A stretch of 64,000 nucleotides of DNA from Streptomyces albus subsp. albus (GTDB taxonomy: Bacteria > Actinomycetota > Actinomycetes > Streptomycetales > Streptomycetaceae): NCBI RefSeq assembly GCF_000725885.1, contig NZ_JODR01000023.1:53756-117755 (forward strand), given 5' to 3'. How positions within the stretch are numbered: position 1 is the stretch's first letter; each line of letters opens with the position of its first letter. The translations under genes and the position numbers were made by a program. The notes below the pieces were generated by a model. It ran no database searches and had not been told where the DNA came from. It saw only the letters and a list, made by a program, of their open reading frames with translations. Shown one piece after another: positions 25,787-34,251 of this stretch.

Positions 25787-27138
25787 GCCGCGGGTGCCGC
25801 CGCGGGCGTCGTCCCCGTCTCCGGTGACGTGTGCCGGCGGCGCAGCGCGCGCAGCGCCACCACCGCCGTCAGGACGAGGAACGCCGTCCCGGCCAGCGGA
25901 TAGGCGGCGGACAGCAGCATCTGCGGTGCGCTCTGGTCGAGTTCGGGAGCGCGGGCCGCGTCCGCGTCGCGCGGTACCCACCACAGCGCGTACGAGAAGA
26001 AGACCACGCCGCCCACCGCCGCGGCGCCCAGCCGGCGGCGGCAGCCGTGCCGCTGTGCGTCGGCGCCCAGCAACAGCAGCAGCGGCACGCACCACACCCA
26101 GTGGTGCGACCAGGAGATCGGACTGATCAGCAGCGCCGTGACGGCGCAGGCGACGGCCCCCCAGGCGGGCGCGTGCGGCAGGCGCCGCTCGCCGGCCAGG
26201 GCAGCCGCCACGGCTGCGCCCAGGCCGAGCACGGCGGCGGCCAGCGCGACGACGGCCCACACCCAGCCGGGGTCCCCGGTGTGCAGCAGCCGGGCGACGG
26301 CGCCGCTCAGCGACTGGTTGTCCGTGATCTCCGTCCGGCCGACCCGGCCGGACTGGAAGACCGCCTCGCCCCAGAAGCGCCGCGAGTCGTGCGGCAGTAC
26401 GAGCGCGGACAGCGCCACGGTCGCCGTGAACGCCGCCGCGGCGACGGCCGCCTGCCGCAGCCAGGGGTTCCACAGGGCGGCGGCCCGCCCGGTGCGGCGC
26501 AGCAGCCGGCAGCCGTGCACCAGACCGCACAGGGCGAGGAAGACGGCGAAGAGCGCGGGGGTGAGCTTGATGCCCGCGGCCACCCCGATGCCGACGCCCG
26601 CCCAGCGGTGCCCGCTGCGCCGGGTCAGGTCCCACAGCACCAGGACGGCCAGCAGCAGATTGATCTGCCCGTAGCGCAGCGTCGTCCACACCGGCTCGCA
26701 CCACACGGCCGCCGAGGCGATCAGCAAGGTGGCGGCGGCACGCGGGGCGCGCAGCGGGCGGCCCAGCAGCCGCAGCGTCAGATGGATCACCGCCAGCAGC
26801 AGGCCGAGGTTGCCGAAGGTCGCCAGAGCCCGCATCCCGGGCACGTCGAGCAGTGTCAGCGGCAGGAAGAGCAGCGCGGCGAACGGCGGGTAGGTGGTGG
26901 GCAGCTCCGCGGCGGTGGCGCGCATGGCGTACAGATCGCGTCCGTCGCGTACGGCCCAGCCCTCGGCGCGGTAGACCATCAGGTCGATCATCGAGACGTC
27001 GGCGGTGCGCTGGGCCGCCCAGAAGGCGGCGAAGGAGACCATGCACAGGGCCGCGGCGAGCGTGACCGGCCGTCGCAGCAGATGTGCCCGGAGCGCCTGT
27101 GACCTTGTGCGTTCGGCGGTCTGTAGCAACGTGCTCAC
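25765..27138 (-). CDS. GT87 (DUF2029) polyprenol-phosphate-dependent mannosyltransferase-like protein
   Basis: 457 aa with 10 or more membrane segments. The external loop between the first helices has DLMVYRAEGWAVRDGRDLY then TYPPFAALLFLPL, the Asp/Tyr/Pro signature of the family. Further in, GVGIGVAAGIKLTPALFAVF and ISPISWSHHWVWCVPLLLLL are characteristic of actinobacterial alpha-1,2-mannosyltransferases that use lipid-linked mannose outside the membrane. Acceptor unknown. The GTG at 27138 is chosen: ACAGTA (27146-27151; TACTGT on the minus strand) ends 7 nt upstream with no Shine-Dalgarno, suggesting a leaderless transcript; the frame stays open into the tRNA, which cannot be coding. It lies wholly between the two tRNA-Ala copies. 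Confidence 0.85.
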   Translation of the reverse strand: MSTLLQTAERTRSQALRAHLLRRPVTLAAALCMVSFAAFWAAQRTADVSMIDLMVYRAEGWAVRDGRDLYAMRATAAELPTTYPPFAALLFLPLTLLDVPGMRALATFGNLGLLLAVIHLTLRLLGRPLRAPRAAATLLIASAAVWCEPVWTTLRYGQINLLLAVLVLWDLTRRSGHRWAGVGIGVAAGIKLTPALFAVFLALCGLVHGCRLLRRTGRAAALWNPWLRQAAVAAAAFTATVALSALVLPHDSRRFWGEAVFQSGRVGRTEITDNQSLSGAVARLLHTGDPGWVWAVVALAAAVLGLGAAVAAALAGERRLPHAPAWGAVACAVTALLISPISWSHHWVWCVPLLLLLGADAQRHGCRRRLGAAAVGGVVFFSYALWWVPRDADAARAPELDQSAPQMLLSAAYPLAGTAFLVLTAVVALRALRRRHTSPETGTTPAAAPAAQAVAKE

Positions 27139-27213
27139 GGGCCCGACAGTACCGGCCGGCCTGCGCCCCGACCGGCCGCCCGGGCCGCGGGCCGCAGCGG
27201 TGAGGGAACCGAT

Positions 27214-27244
27214 TTGGCAGAAGGCGGTGCACCCCGTGTAAGCT
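27214..27244 (+). promoter_or_regulatory. Promoter of the second tRNA-Ala gene
   Basis: TTGGCA (27214-27219) and TAAGCT (27239-27244) with a 19-nt spacer, 41 nt before the tRNA. The same -10 occurs before the first copy. Confidence 0.5.
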
Positions 27245-27285
27245 GGCGGAGCCGCCGCGGGGAAAACCCCGGCGGACCAGCACTC

Positions 27286-27358
<73 letters not shown>

Positions 27359-27366
27359 CAGCAGTG

Positions 27367-27406
27367 AGAGGCGAGGCACCGCGCAGAGCGCGACTGCCTC
27401 GCCTCT
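27367..27406 (+). terminator. Terminator after second tRNA-Ala
   Basis: Perfect 12-bp stem AGAGGCGAGGCA (27367-27378) with 27395-27406, 16-nt loop. Its sequence differs from the terminator of the first copy. Confidence 0.7.
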
Positions 27407-27472
27407 TCCGTTTCTCATGGAGCCGCCCCCAGGGGTCGGTCGCCTCCAGGATGGGGGTCCGGGGGTGTGCGG

Positions 27473-27478
27473 TACCCT
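27473..27478 (+). promoter_or_regulatory. -10 box of the leuS leader transcript
   Basis: TACCCT ends 7 nt before the ATG of the leader peptide, so the peptide would be translated from a leaderless RNA. No clear -35 box. Confidence 0.55.
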
Positions 27479-27485
27479 GTGCCCT

Positions 27486-27524
27486 ATGCGTGCCGTACGC
27501 CTTCTGCTTAGCGAGCCGCGCTGA
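27486..27524 (+). CDS. leuS leader peptide (12 aa, three consecutive Leu codons)
   Basis: ATG 27486 opens MRAVRLLLSEPR then TGA. The three adjacent leucines use CTT, CTG and CTT; CTT is rare in such GC-rich genomes, so ribosome pausing when charged tRNA-Leu is low is expected. The peptide is followed by alternative RNA helices and an intrinsic terminator just before leuS. Together these have the layout of classical ribosome-mediated attenuation. The call is made from sequence; no experimental record is known to me for this organism. Confidence 0.7.
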   Translation: MRAVRLLLSEPR

Positions 27525-27598
27525 ACCACCGCCGGCCCCTCCGTGACGGAGGCGGACCGGAATCGGCGCGGCTCCCCCTCCTGTGCGAGGGGTTTTTT
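27513..27598 (+). promoter_or_regulatory. leuS attenuator region with intrinsic terminator
   Basis: GAGCCGCGCTGA (27513-27524, the 3' end of the leader peptide gene) pairs over 12 bp with 27563-27574 (one G-U). It encloses a small hairpin CCTCCG/CGGAGG (27538-27543 with 27547-27552) and abuts the terminator stem CCCCTC (27575-27580) / GAGGGG (27587-27592) followed by six T (27593-27598). Competing pairings exist: CCCCTC at 27536-27541 could capture the terminator 3' arm, and GGAGG (27548-27552) could capture CCTCC (27577-27581). A ribosome stalled on the Leu codons would cover the 27513-27524 strand. Confidence 0.65.
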
Positions 27599-27645
27599 CA
27601 TTTCAGGAGCGCTGGGCAGAGACGACCGATGGAGCTTTGAGGACG

Positions 27646-30519
27646 ATGAGCGAGACGACCACCGCCGCCGAGACCGCGGCCCCCCATCGCTACACGGCGG
27701 CGCTGGCCGCCGACATCGAGGCACGCTGGCAGGACTTCTGGGAGAAGCAGGGCACCTACGAGGCGCCCAACCCGGGGGACGGTCCGCTGGGCGGTGAGCC
27801 GGCCCGGACGGCGCTCCCGAAGAAGTTCATCATGGACATGTTCCCGTACCCGTCGGGTGCGGGGTTGCACGTCGGGCACCCGCTGGGCTACATCGCCACC
27901 GACGTCTACGCCCGTTACTCCCGGATGACCGGGCACAACGTGCTGCACACGCTGGGCTTCGACGCGTTCGGCCTGCCCGCCGAGCAGTACGCCGTCCAGA
28001 CGGGCACCCACCCGCGCGTCTCCACCGAGGCCAACATGGTCCAGATGAAGGCGCAGCTGCGCCGCCTGGGCCTGGGCCACGACCAGCGGCGGTCCTTCGC
28101 CACGATCGACCCCGAGTACTACCGCTGGACCCAGTGGATCTTCCTCCAGATCTTCAACTCCTGGTACGACCCCGAGGCGAAAGCGGCCCGCCCCATCGCC
28201 GAACTGGTCGAGCAGTTCGCCTCCGGCGCCCGTGAGACCCCCGAGGGCTGGGGGCCGTGGCACGAGCTGAGCGAACGCGAGCGGGCCGACCTGCTGGGCG
28301 AGTACCGGCTGGCCTACGCCTCCGACGCCCCGGTCAACTGGAGCCCCGGCCTGGGCACCGTCCTGGCCAACGAGGAGGTGACCGCGGACGGCCGTTCCGA
28401 GCGCGGCAACTTCCCCGTCTTCAAGGCCAAGCTGCGCCAGTGGAACATGCGGATCACCGCCTACGCCGACCGGCTGCTGGAGGACCTGGACGAGCTGGAC
28501 TGGCCCGAGGCCATCAAGCTCCAGCAGCGCAACTGGATCGGCCGCAGCGAGGGCGCCCGTATCGCCTTCCCCCTGGGCGACCAGCACATCGACGTCTTCA
28601 CCACCCGCCAGGACACCCTCTTCGGTGCCACCTACATGGTGCTGGCCCCCGAGCACCCGCTGGTCGACTCCGTCGTGCCGGACGTCTGGCCCGAGGGCAC
28701 GCGTGAGGCGTGGACCGGCGGCTACGCGACGCCCGCCGAGGCCGTCGCCGCCTACCGGGCACAGGCGGAGGCCAAGTCCGACGTGGAGCGCCAGGCCGAG
28801 GCCAAGGACAAGACCGGTGTCTTCACCGGCGCCTACGCCACCAACCCGGTCAGCCGGGAGAGCGTCCCGGTCTTCATCGCGGACTACGTGCTGATGGGCT
28901 ACGGCACCGGCGCGATCATGGCGGTCCCGGCGCACGACCAGCGCGACTTCGAGTTCGCGCGCGCCTTCGAGCTGCCGATGCGCTGTGTCGTCGAACCCAC
29001 CGACGGCCGCGGACTGGACCCGGCCGCCTGGCAGGACGCCTTCAGCTCCTACGACGCGACGCTGGTCAACTCCGCCAACCACGGCATCAGCCTGGACGGC
29101 CTGGGCGTGGCCGAGGCCAAGGAGCGGATGCGCCGCTGGCTGGAGGAGCACGAACTGGGCGAGGGCACCGTCAACTACCGGCTGCGCGACTGGCTGTTCA
29201 GCCGGCAGCGGTACTGGGGCGAGCCCTTCCCGATCGTCTACGACGAGGACGGCATCGCGCACGCGCTGCCCGAGTCGATGCTGCCCCTGGAGCTGCCGGA
29301 GGTCGAGGACTACTCGCCGCGCACCTTCGACCCGGACGACGCCGACACCTCCCCCGAGACCCCGCTGTCCCGCAACGAGGAGTGGGTCAACGTCACCCTG
29401 GACCTGGGCGACGGCAAGGGGCCGCGGCGCTTCCGCCGTGAGACCAACACCATGCCCAACTGGGCCGGTTCCTGCTGGTACGAGCTGCGCTACCTGGACC
29501 CGCACAACGACGAGCGGCTGGTCGACCCGGAGGCCGAGCGCTACTGGATGGGTCCGCGCGAGGGCATGCCGCACGGCGGTGTGGACCTGTACGTGGGCGG
29601 CCAGGAGCACGCCGTGCTGCACCTGCTGTACGCCCGTTTCTGGTCGAAGGTGCTGTACGACCTGGGGCACATCTCGTCCTCCGAGCCGTTCCACCGGCTC
29701 TTCAACCAGGGCATGATCCAGGCGTACGTCTACCGGGACGCGCGCGGGATCGCCGTACCGGCCGCCGAGGTGGAGGAGCGCGACGGCGCGTACTACTACC
29801 AGGGCGAGAAGGTCAGCCGGCTGCTGGGCAAGATGGGCAAGTCCCTCAAGAACGCGGTCACGCCGGACGAGATCTGCGCGGAGTACGGCGCCGACACCCT
29901 GCGCCTCTACGAGATGGCCATGGGCCCGCTGGACGTCTCCCGGCCCTGGGACACCCGAGCGGTCGTCGGACAGTTCCGGCTGCTCCAGCGGCTGTGGCGG
30001 AACGTCGTGGACGAGGCGAGTGGCGAGGTCACCGTCGTCGACACCGAGCCGGACGAGGCCACCCTGCGTGCCGTGCACAAGGCGATCGACGGCGTCACCC
30101 AGGACATGGCGGGGCTGCGCTTCAACACGGCCATCGCCAAGATCACCGAGCTGAACAACCACGTCACCAAGCTGCGCGAGGTGCCGCGCTCGGTGGCCGA
30201 GACGCTGGTGCTGCTGGTCGCCCCGCTGGCCCCGCACATCGCCGAGGAGCTGTGGCGCAGGCTGGGCCACGACGAGACGGTCGTCTACCGGGACTTCCCC
30301 GTCGCCGACCCCGCCTACCTGGTGGACGAGACGGTCACCTGCGTCGTGCAGATCAAGGGCAAGGTCAAGGCCAGGCTGGAGGTCTCGCCCTCCGTGTCGG
30401 AGGCCGACCTGGAGGCCGCGGCGCTGGCCGAGCCGGCGATCGTCAAGGCGCTGGGCGGCGCCGAGGTGCGCAAGGTGATCGTCCGGGCTCCCAAGCTGGT
30501 CAACATCGTGCCGGCCTGA
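27646..30519 (+). CDS. leuS: Leucyl-tRNA synthetase
   Basis: Class Ia synthetase charging tRNA-Leu. 957 aa, full length. The HIGH motif is HVGH (residues 75-78, [12 protein letters not shown]) and KMSKS is KMGKS (near 729, [10 protein letters not shown]). The editing CP1 domain lies in between, and a leucine-specific insertion precedes KMGKS ([15 protein letters not shown]). The C-terminal domain ends [23 protein letters not shown] 27646 follows GAGGA; the upstream in-frame codons overlap the attenuator terminator and are not used. The gene is preceded by an apparent leucine-responsive attenuator and followed by two strong hairpins, so it is a single-gene transcription unit. Confidence 0.97.
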   Translation: MSETTTAAETAAPHRYTAALAADIEARWQDFWEKQGTYEAPNPGDGPLGGEPARTALPKKFIMDMFPYPSGAGLHVGHPLGYIATDVYARYSRMTGHNVLHTLGFDAFGLPAEQYAVQTGTHPRVSTEANMVQMKAQLRRLGLGHDQRRSFATIDPEYYRWTQWIFLQIFNSWYDPEAKAARPIAELVEQFASGARETPEGWGPWHELSERERADLLGEYRLAYASDAPVNWSPGLGTVLANEEVTADGRSERGNFPVFKAKLRQWNMRITAYADRLLEDLDELDWPEAIKLQQRNWIGRSEGARIAFPLGDQHIDVFTTRQDTLFGATYMVLAPEHPLVDSVVPDVWPEGTREAWTGGYATPAEAVAAYRAQAEAKSDVERQAEAKDKTGVFTGAYATNPVSRESVPVFIADYVLMGYGTGAIMAVPAHDQRDFEFARAFELPMRCVVEPTDGRGLDPAAWQDAFSSYDATLVNSANHGISLDGLGVAEAKERMRRWLEEHELGEGTVNYRLRDWLFSRQRYWGEPFPIVYDEDGIAHALPESMLPLELPEVEDYSPRTFDPDDADTSPETPLSRNEEWVNVTLDLGDGKGPRRFRRETNTMPNWAGSCWYELRYLDPHNDERLVDPEAERYWMGPREGMPHGGVDLYVGGQEHAVLHLLYARFWSKVLYDLGHISSSEPFHRLFNQGMIQAYVYRDARGIAVPAAEVEERDGAYYYQGEKVSRLLGKMGKSLKNAVTPDEICAEYGADTLRLYEMAMGPLDVSRPWDTRAVVGQFRLLQRLWRNVVDEASGEVTVVDTEPDEATLRAVHKAIDGVTQDMAGLRFNTAIAKITELNNHVTKLREVPRSVAETLVLLVAPLAPHIAEELWRRLGHDETVVYRDFPVADPAYLVDETVTCVVQIKGKVKARLEVSPSVSEADLEAAALAEPAIVKALGGAEVRKVIVRAPKLVNIVPA

Positions 30520-30531
30520 GACCGGAACCGG

Positions 30532-30564
30532 GCCCTTCCCGGGCCGTGCCGGCCCGGGAAGGGC
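30532..30564 (+). terminator. First terminator hairpin after leuS
   Basis: Perfect 14-bp stem (30532-30545 with 30551-30564), 5-nt loop, 12 nt after the stop codon. Confidence 0.8.
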
Positions 30565-30582
30565 AGCCCTTACGGGATGTAA

Positions 30583-30625
30583 CGGGGGCGGCTCAGGGTT
30601 CACTCGGAACCCTGAGCCGCCCCCG
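30583..30625 (+). terminator. Second terminator hairpin after leuS
   Basis: Perfect 18-bp stem (30583-30600 with 30608-30625), 7-nt loop, 18 nt after the first hairpin. Confidence 0.8.
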
Positions 30626-30679
30626 CCCGTTTACGCTGAAACGACAGACGCCGCCAGTAACGGACCCGAGGAGCGACCT

Positions 30680-31486
30680 GTGGACGTCGGAGTCGTCATC
30701 GTGCTGGTGCTCTTGCTGGCTTTCTTCGTCCTCGGCGGTATCGCCACGGTACGTACCGTGCGGGCCGTCAAACGGGGCGTGGAGCGTACGGGCGCGCAGG
30801 TGCGGCGCACGGTGGAGGAGACCACCCTCAAGGCGCGCTCGGCGCAGCCCGGGCCGGTCGGCGAGGCGGCGCGGATCCGGCTGGAGCTGCGTTCCTCCAT
30901 CGACGGCACGCGCGCCGCCCTGGAAGCGGGCGCCTCCGCCGATCCGGGCCTCTCCGAGGCGGTCAGCCTGCTCGACCAGCTCCACGAGCACGCCCGCCGG
31001 CTCGACGGCGAACTGCGGCTGCTGATGGAGCGCGAGCCCGACCGCGCGCGGCTCGCCGCCCGGCTGCCCGAGGCCCGCGAGCGGATGCGGCACATCAAGG
31101 AGTCCGCCGACGCCCTCCGGTTCGCGGCCCAGGACCGCGCACGCCAGTTCGACGACGAGGAGCTGGCCGAGTTGCGCGGGCGGATCGACATCGAGACGGG
31201 CGCACTCCGCCACTGGGTCTCCGAGCCGGCCCCCGGCCAGGCACCCGGTGCCGGCACCCCGGGGGACGGTGCCACGGGGCACTCTTCCGCCTCCTCGTCC
31301 TCCTCGTCGCCGTCTTCTTCGTCGTCCTCCTCGCCGTCCTCAGCGTCGTTCTCCCGTCAGCGGCCGGCGCAGCCCGAGCTGGGCCCCTCGGGGCAGCAGC
31401 TCGACCCGTCGCTGACCGACCCGACGGCCGACCGACGGCGCTCGGCCCAGCCGTTCGGCAAGCGCCCCCCGCGGAGTGCCTCCTGA
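30680..31486 (+). CDS. Membrane-anchored coiled-coil protein with poly-Ser tract
   Basis: 268 aa, unknown function. An N-terminal membrane anchor (VGVVIVLVLLLAFFVLGGIA) is followed by a basic stretch and an Arg/Glu/Leu-rich helical, probably coiled-coil region (about 60-180). A Ser-dominated segment (about 197-220, with runs of six and seven Ser) and a Pro/Gln/Arg tail follow. GTG 30680 has GAGGAGCG 6 nt upstream. The layout resembles DUF948-like anchors, but I cannot assign a family. It sits between leuS and a DegV gene on the same strand. Confidence 0.75.
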   Translation: MDVGVVIVLVLLLAFFVLGGIATVRTVRAVKRGVERTGAQVRRTVEETTLKARSAQPGPVGEAARIRLELRSSIDGTRAALEAGASADPGLSEAVSLLDQLHEHARRLDGELRLLMEREPDRARLAARLPEARERMRHIKESADALRFAAQDRARQFDDEELAELRGRIDIETGALRHWVSEPAPGQAPGAGTPGDGATGHSSASSSSSSPSSSSSSSPSSASFSRQRPAQPELGPSGQQLDPSLTDPTADRRRSAQPFGKRPPRSAS

Positions 31487-31521
31487 CCGGCCCCCTTCAC
31501 CCGCCCGATACCCTCCGTTCC

Positions 31522-32367
31522 ATGCACGGCCGCCTCGCGATCATCACCGACTCCACCGCCTATCTGCCGCCAGAGGCGCTGCGGCGGCACCGGATCGAGG
31601 CCGTTCCGCTGACCGTCGTCCTCGGCGACGAGGCGCTGGAGGAGGGCACCGAGATCTCCGCGCGCTCACTGGCCACCGCCCTGCGCGAGCGCCGCCCCGT
31701 CACCACCTCGCGGCCCAGCCCGGACATGTTCGCCCGCGCCTACCGGGCCGCCGCCGGCTCCGGCGCCGAGGGGATCGTTTCGCTGCACCTGTCCGCCGAG
31801 TTCTCCGGGACGTACGACGCCGCGGCACGGGCCGCCAAGGACGCGCCCGTACCGGTGCGGGTCGTCGACACCGGGGTGGTCGCCATGGCCCTCGGCTTCT
31901 GCGCCCTGGCCGCGGCCGAGACGGCCGAGGCGGGCGGCTCCCTGGACGAGGCCGTCTCCGCCGCCACCAAGACCGCCGAACGCACCTCGGCGGTCTTCTA
32001 CGTGGACACCCTCGACTACCTCCGCCGGGGCGGCCGTATCGGCGCCGCCCAGGCGCTGCTGGGTTCGGCCCTCGCGGTCAAGCCCCTGCTGGAGATCGCG
32101 GACGGCCGTATCGGGATGCTGGAGAAGGTCCGCACGGCCTCCCGGGCCATCGCCCGGCTGGAGGAGATCGTCCTGGAGCGGGCGGGGGAGGCGCGGGTGG
32201 ACATCGCCGTGCACCACCTTGCCGCCGCCGAACGCGCGGACCAGCTCGCCCAGCGGCTCCGCGAACGCGTTCCCGGTCTGCGCGAGCTCCACGTCAGCGA
32301 GGTCGGTGCTGTGATCGGCGCCCACACCGGGCCGGGGCTGTTGGGAGCCGTGCTGTCACTCAGGTGA
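31522..32367 (+). CDS. DegV family fatty-acid-binding protein
   Basis: 281 aa. It matches the DegV fold throughout: ITDSTAYLPPEALRRHRIEA, TSRPSPDMFARAYR, IVSLHLSAEFSGTYDAA, VVDTGVVAMALGF, YVDTLDYLRRGGRIGAAQAL and GAVIGAHTGPG. DegV proteins bind fatty acids; related FakB proteins present them to FakA kinase. No fakA is seen here. ATG 31522 has TACCCT (31509-31514) 7 nt upstream and no Shine-Dalgarno, so it is probably leaderless. Confidence 0.92.
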   Translation: MHGRLAIITDSTAYLPPEALRRHRIEAVPLTVVLGDEALEEGTEISARSLATALRERRPVTTSRPSPDMFARAYRAAAGSGAEGIVSLHLSAEFSGTYDAAARAAKDAPVPVRVVDTGVVAMALGFCALAAAETAEAGGSLDEAVSAATKTAERTSAVFYVDTLDYLRRGGRIGAAQALLGSALAVKPLLEIADGRIGMLEKVRTASRAIARLEEIVLERAGEARVDIAVHHLAAAERADQLAQRLRERVPGLRELHVSEVGAVIGAHTGPGLLGAVLSLR

Positions 32368-32454
32368 GTGAGCGGGTTTTCCACAACTCGCGGGCTATCC
32401 ACCGGAATTCAGCAAGATCATTGCACTCGTGCGGGACTGCCTACGGTCCTTTCC

Positions 32455-34251
32455 ATGAGCGAGCGAGTGGAAGCACGTGCGGGTCGTGGGACCGGGGGCC
32501 GGGCAGGGCTGGTGGCCGCTGAGGGGGAGAGGGCCGGCCCGGCCCTGTCTCCGTCGGCCCCTCCTTCTTCTCCACTGGGGCCGCCCTCGCGCGACGGGGG
32601 AGCGGGAGCCGGGAGCGGTGGGGGAGCGGGCCTCGGCGGCGGTACCTGTCTTCCGGGGGAGGAGGGCGGGGAACGGGACTGGGGCGGTGACGTTGACGGT
32701 GACGTGGGGCCGGGGCCCGGGGGCGTAGAGCCCTCGGCCCGGGCCGAGGGCGGGGTCGGGGCCGGAAGAAGGGGGACTCGGCGGCTGCCGTCGCGCCGCC
32801 CGCCCCGGGGGCCCAGGGCCAACTCCGGTACGGGGCCCGGCCGCCGGGGAGCGCATCGGCTGCAGCGTCGCACGCGACGAACGGTGCCGGGCCCCGGCAC
32901 GGCCGCCACGCGCGCCCGATCACTCCTCGCCGAGCCGCCTGCTGATGAGGCCGACGTGCCCCGGCCCACGGCCAGGACCCGGCCCCTTGTCGAACGACCC
33001 GTGCCCGATCCGGACACGCCCGCCCCGCCCCGCGCCGAGGCCGTCGCCATGGCACGCGAAGCGGTGCGCCGCAGCCAGGAGCGTGCCCGGCGGGAGCGTA
33101 CGGCGATGCGGGGACCGTCGCCGCTGCCGGGTACGCCCAGCGCGGCAGTCCTGTTGCGGGGCGATCCCGCGCCGGCACCGGACGGTGCCGAACCGCTCCG
33201 GGGATCAGGGTCCTTGAGCAGCCCTGTGCAGGCTCCTCCATGGCCTGCGGGGAAGCACGGTGCCATGGCCGGGCCTGGGGACGAGGAGGAGCAGGGCGCA
33301 CGGCCGGCCGAGGATGAGCCCCGCCCGGTGGAGATCCGGGTGGCGGCTCCGCACCGGAGCGCGTCGAATGGTGACGGCGGGGATGCCGACGGCGCCTTGG
33401 CGGGCCGCCTGGGTGAGCGCTTCTTCGCGGAGCGACCCGAGGAGAAGGGGAAGGCCGGGGAGGACGAGGAACGGTCACGGCTTCCGCTGCGTGAGCGGTG
33501 GTCCCTGGCGCTGGAGGACCGGCTGCCGCTCTGGCTGCGGCTGCGGTGCGGGATCGAGCCCAAGACGCTGATCGCGGTCGTCCTGGTGCTGCTGGTCGGG
33601 ATCGGTTTCGCGGTGCACCACTTCTGGACGGGGCGGCCCCAGGGTGTCGCCGTGCCGAGTACGCCGCGAGCCGCGCCCGGGGAGGGCGCGACCCGGCAGC
33701 CCGGTCCGGACGGCTCCCCAGTGCCTGTGCCCGGTGGAGCCCCCGCCCCCGGAGGCCCGGGCGGCCCCGGAGCTGCGGGAGGGGCCTCGCCCGGCAAACG
33801 CCTCGTGGTGGACGTCTCGGGGAAAGTGCGCGAGCCCGGCATCCACCGGCTGCCGGCCGGCTCCCGGGTGACCGATGCCATCGAGGCGGCGGGCGGTCTC
33901 CGCAAGGGCGCCGACACCGAGGGCCTCAACCAGGCGCGGCTGCTCGTGGACGGCGAACAGATCGTGGTGGGGGAACCGGGGAAGGCAGGGGCTGCCGCGG
34001 CACCCGCACCGGGGGCCGCCGCAGGGCCCGCGGCCGGCGGCGCAGGTGGTGCGCCGGGTACTCCCATCAGCCTCAGTTCGGCCACCCCGGAACAGTTGGA
34101 GACCCTGCCGGGGGTCGGCCCGGTGCTGGCCCAGCACATCGTGGACTACCGCACCCAGCACGGTGGATTCACCTCGGTCGATCAGCTCAAGGATGTCGAC
34201 GGCATCGGCGACAAACGGTTCGCCGACATCAAACCGATGGTGACGCCGTGA
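32455..34251 (+). CDS. comEA: ComEA-like helix-hairpin-helix DNA-binding protein
   Basis: 598 aa from ATG 32455. The C-terminal half is typical: membrane helix (about 372-391, LIAVVLVLLVGIGFAVHHFW), Pro/Gly linker, SLBB domain (about 452-515, VSGKVREPGIHRLPAGSRVT) and a ComEA HhH pair (about 537-597, LETLPGVGPVLAQHIVDYRT, VDGIGDKRFADIKPMV). ComEA binds incoming DNA outside the membrane. The first 370 residues are an unusual Gly/Pro/Arg-rich extension, and in the first 150 the codon bias is weaker, so the start is uncertain. ATG 32455 has TACGGT (32442-32447) 7 nt upstream, consistent with leaderless transcription. The stop overlaps the comEC GTG (GTGA). Confidence 0.85.
   Translation: MSERVEARAGRGTGGRAGLVAAEGERAGPALSPSAPPSSPLGPPSRDGGAGAGSGGGAGLGGGTCLPGEEGGERDWGGDVDGDVGPGPGGVEPSARAEGGVGAGRRGTRRLPSRRPPRGPRANSGTGPGRRGAHRLQRRTRRTVPGPGTAATRARSLLAEPPADEADVPRPTARTRPLVERPVPDPDTPAPPRAEAVAMAREAVRRSQERARRERTAMRGPSPLPGTPSAAVLLRGDPAPAPDGAEPLRGSGSLSSPVQAPPWPAGKHGAMAGPGDEEEQGARPAEDEPRPVEIRVAAPHRSASNGDGGDADGALAGRLGERFFAERPEEKGKAGEDEERSRLPLRERWSLALEDRLPLWLRLRCGIEPKTLIAVVLVLLVGIGFAVHHFWTGRPQGVAVPSTPRAAPGEGATRQPGPDGSPVPVPGGAPAPGGPGGPGAAGGASPGKRLVVDVSGKVREPGIHRLPAGSRVTDAIEAAGGLRKGADTEGLNQARLLVDGEQIVVGEPGKAGAAAAPAPGAAAGPAAGGAGGAPGTPISLSSATPEQLETLPGVGPVLAQHIVDYRTQHGGFTSVDQLKDVDGIGDKRFADIKPMVTP

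Noticed and set aside
25831-27102. 423-codon plus-strand frame opposite the GT87 gene
   Set aside because: Gln/Gly/Arg-rich antisense shadow; the minus frame has clear membrane helices and family motifs.
32418-34139. 573-codon minus-strand frame opposite comEA
   Set aside because: Shadow; Ser/Pro/Arg-rich and no motif. The plus frame ends in clear SLBB and HhH domains.
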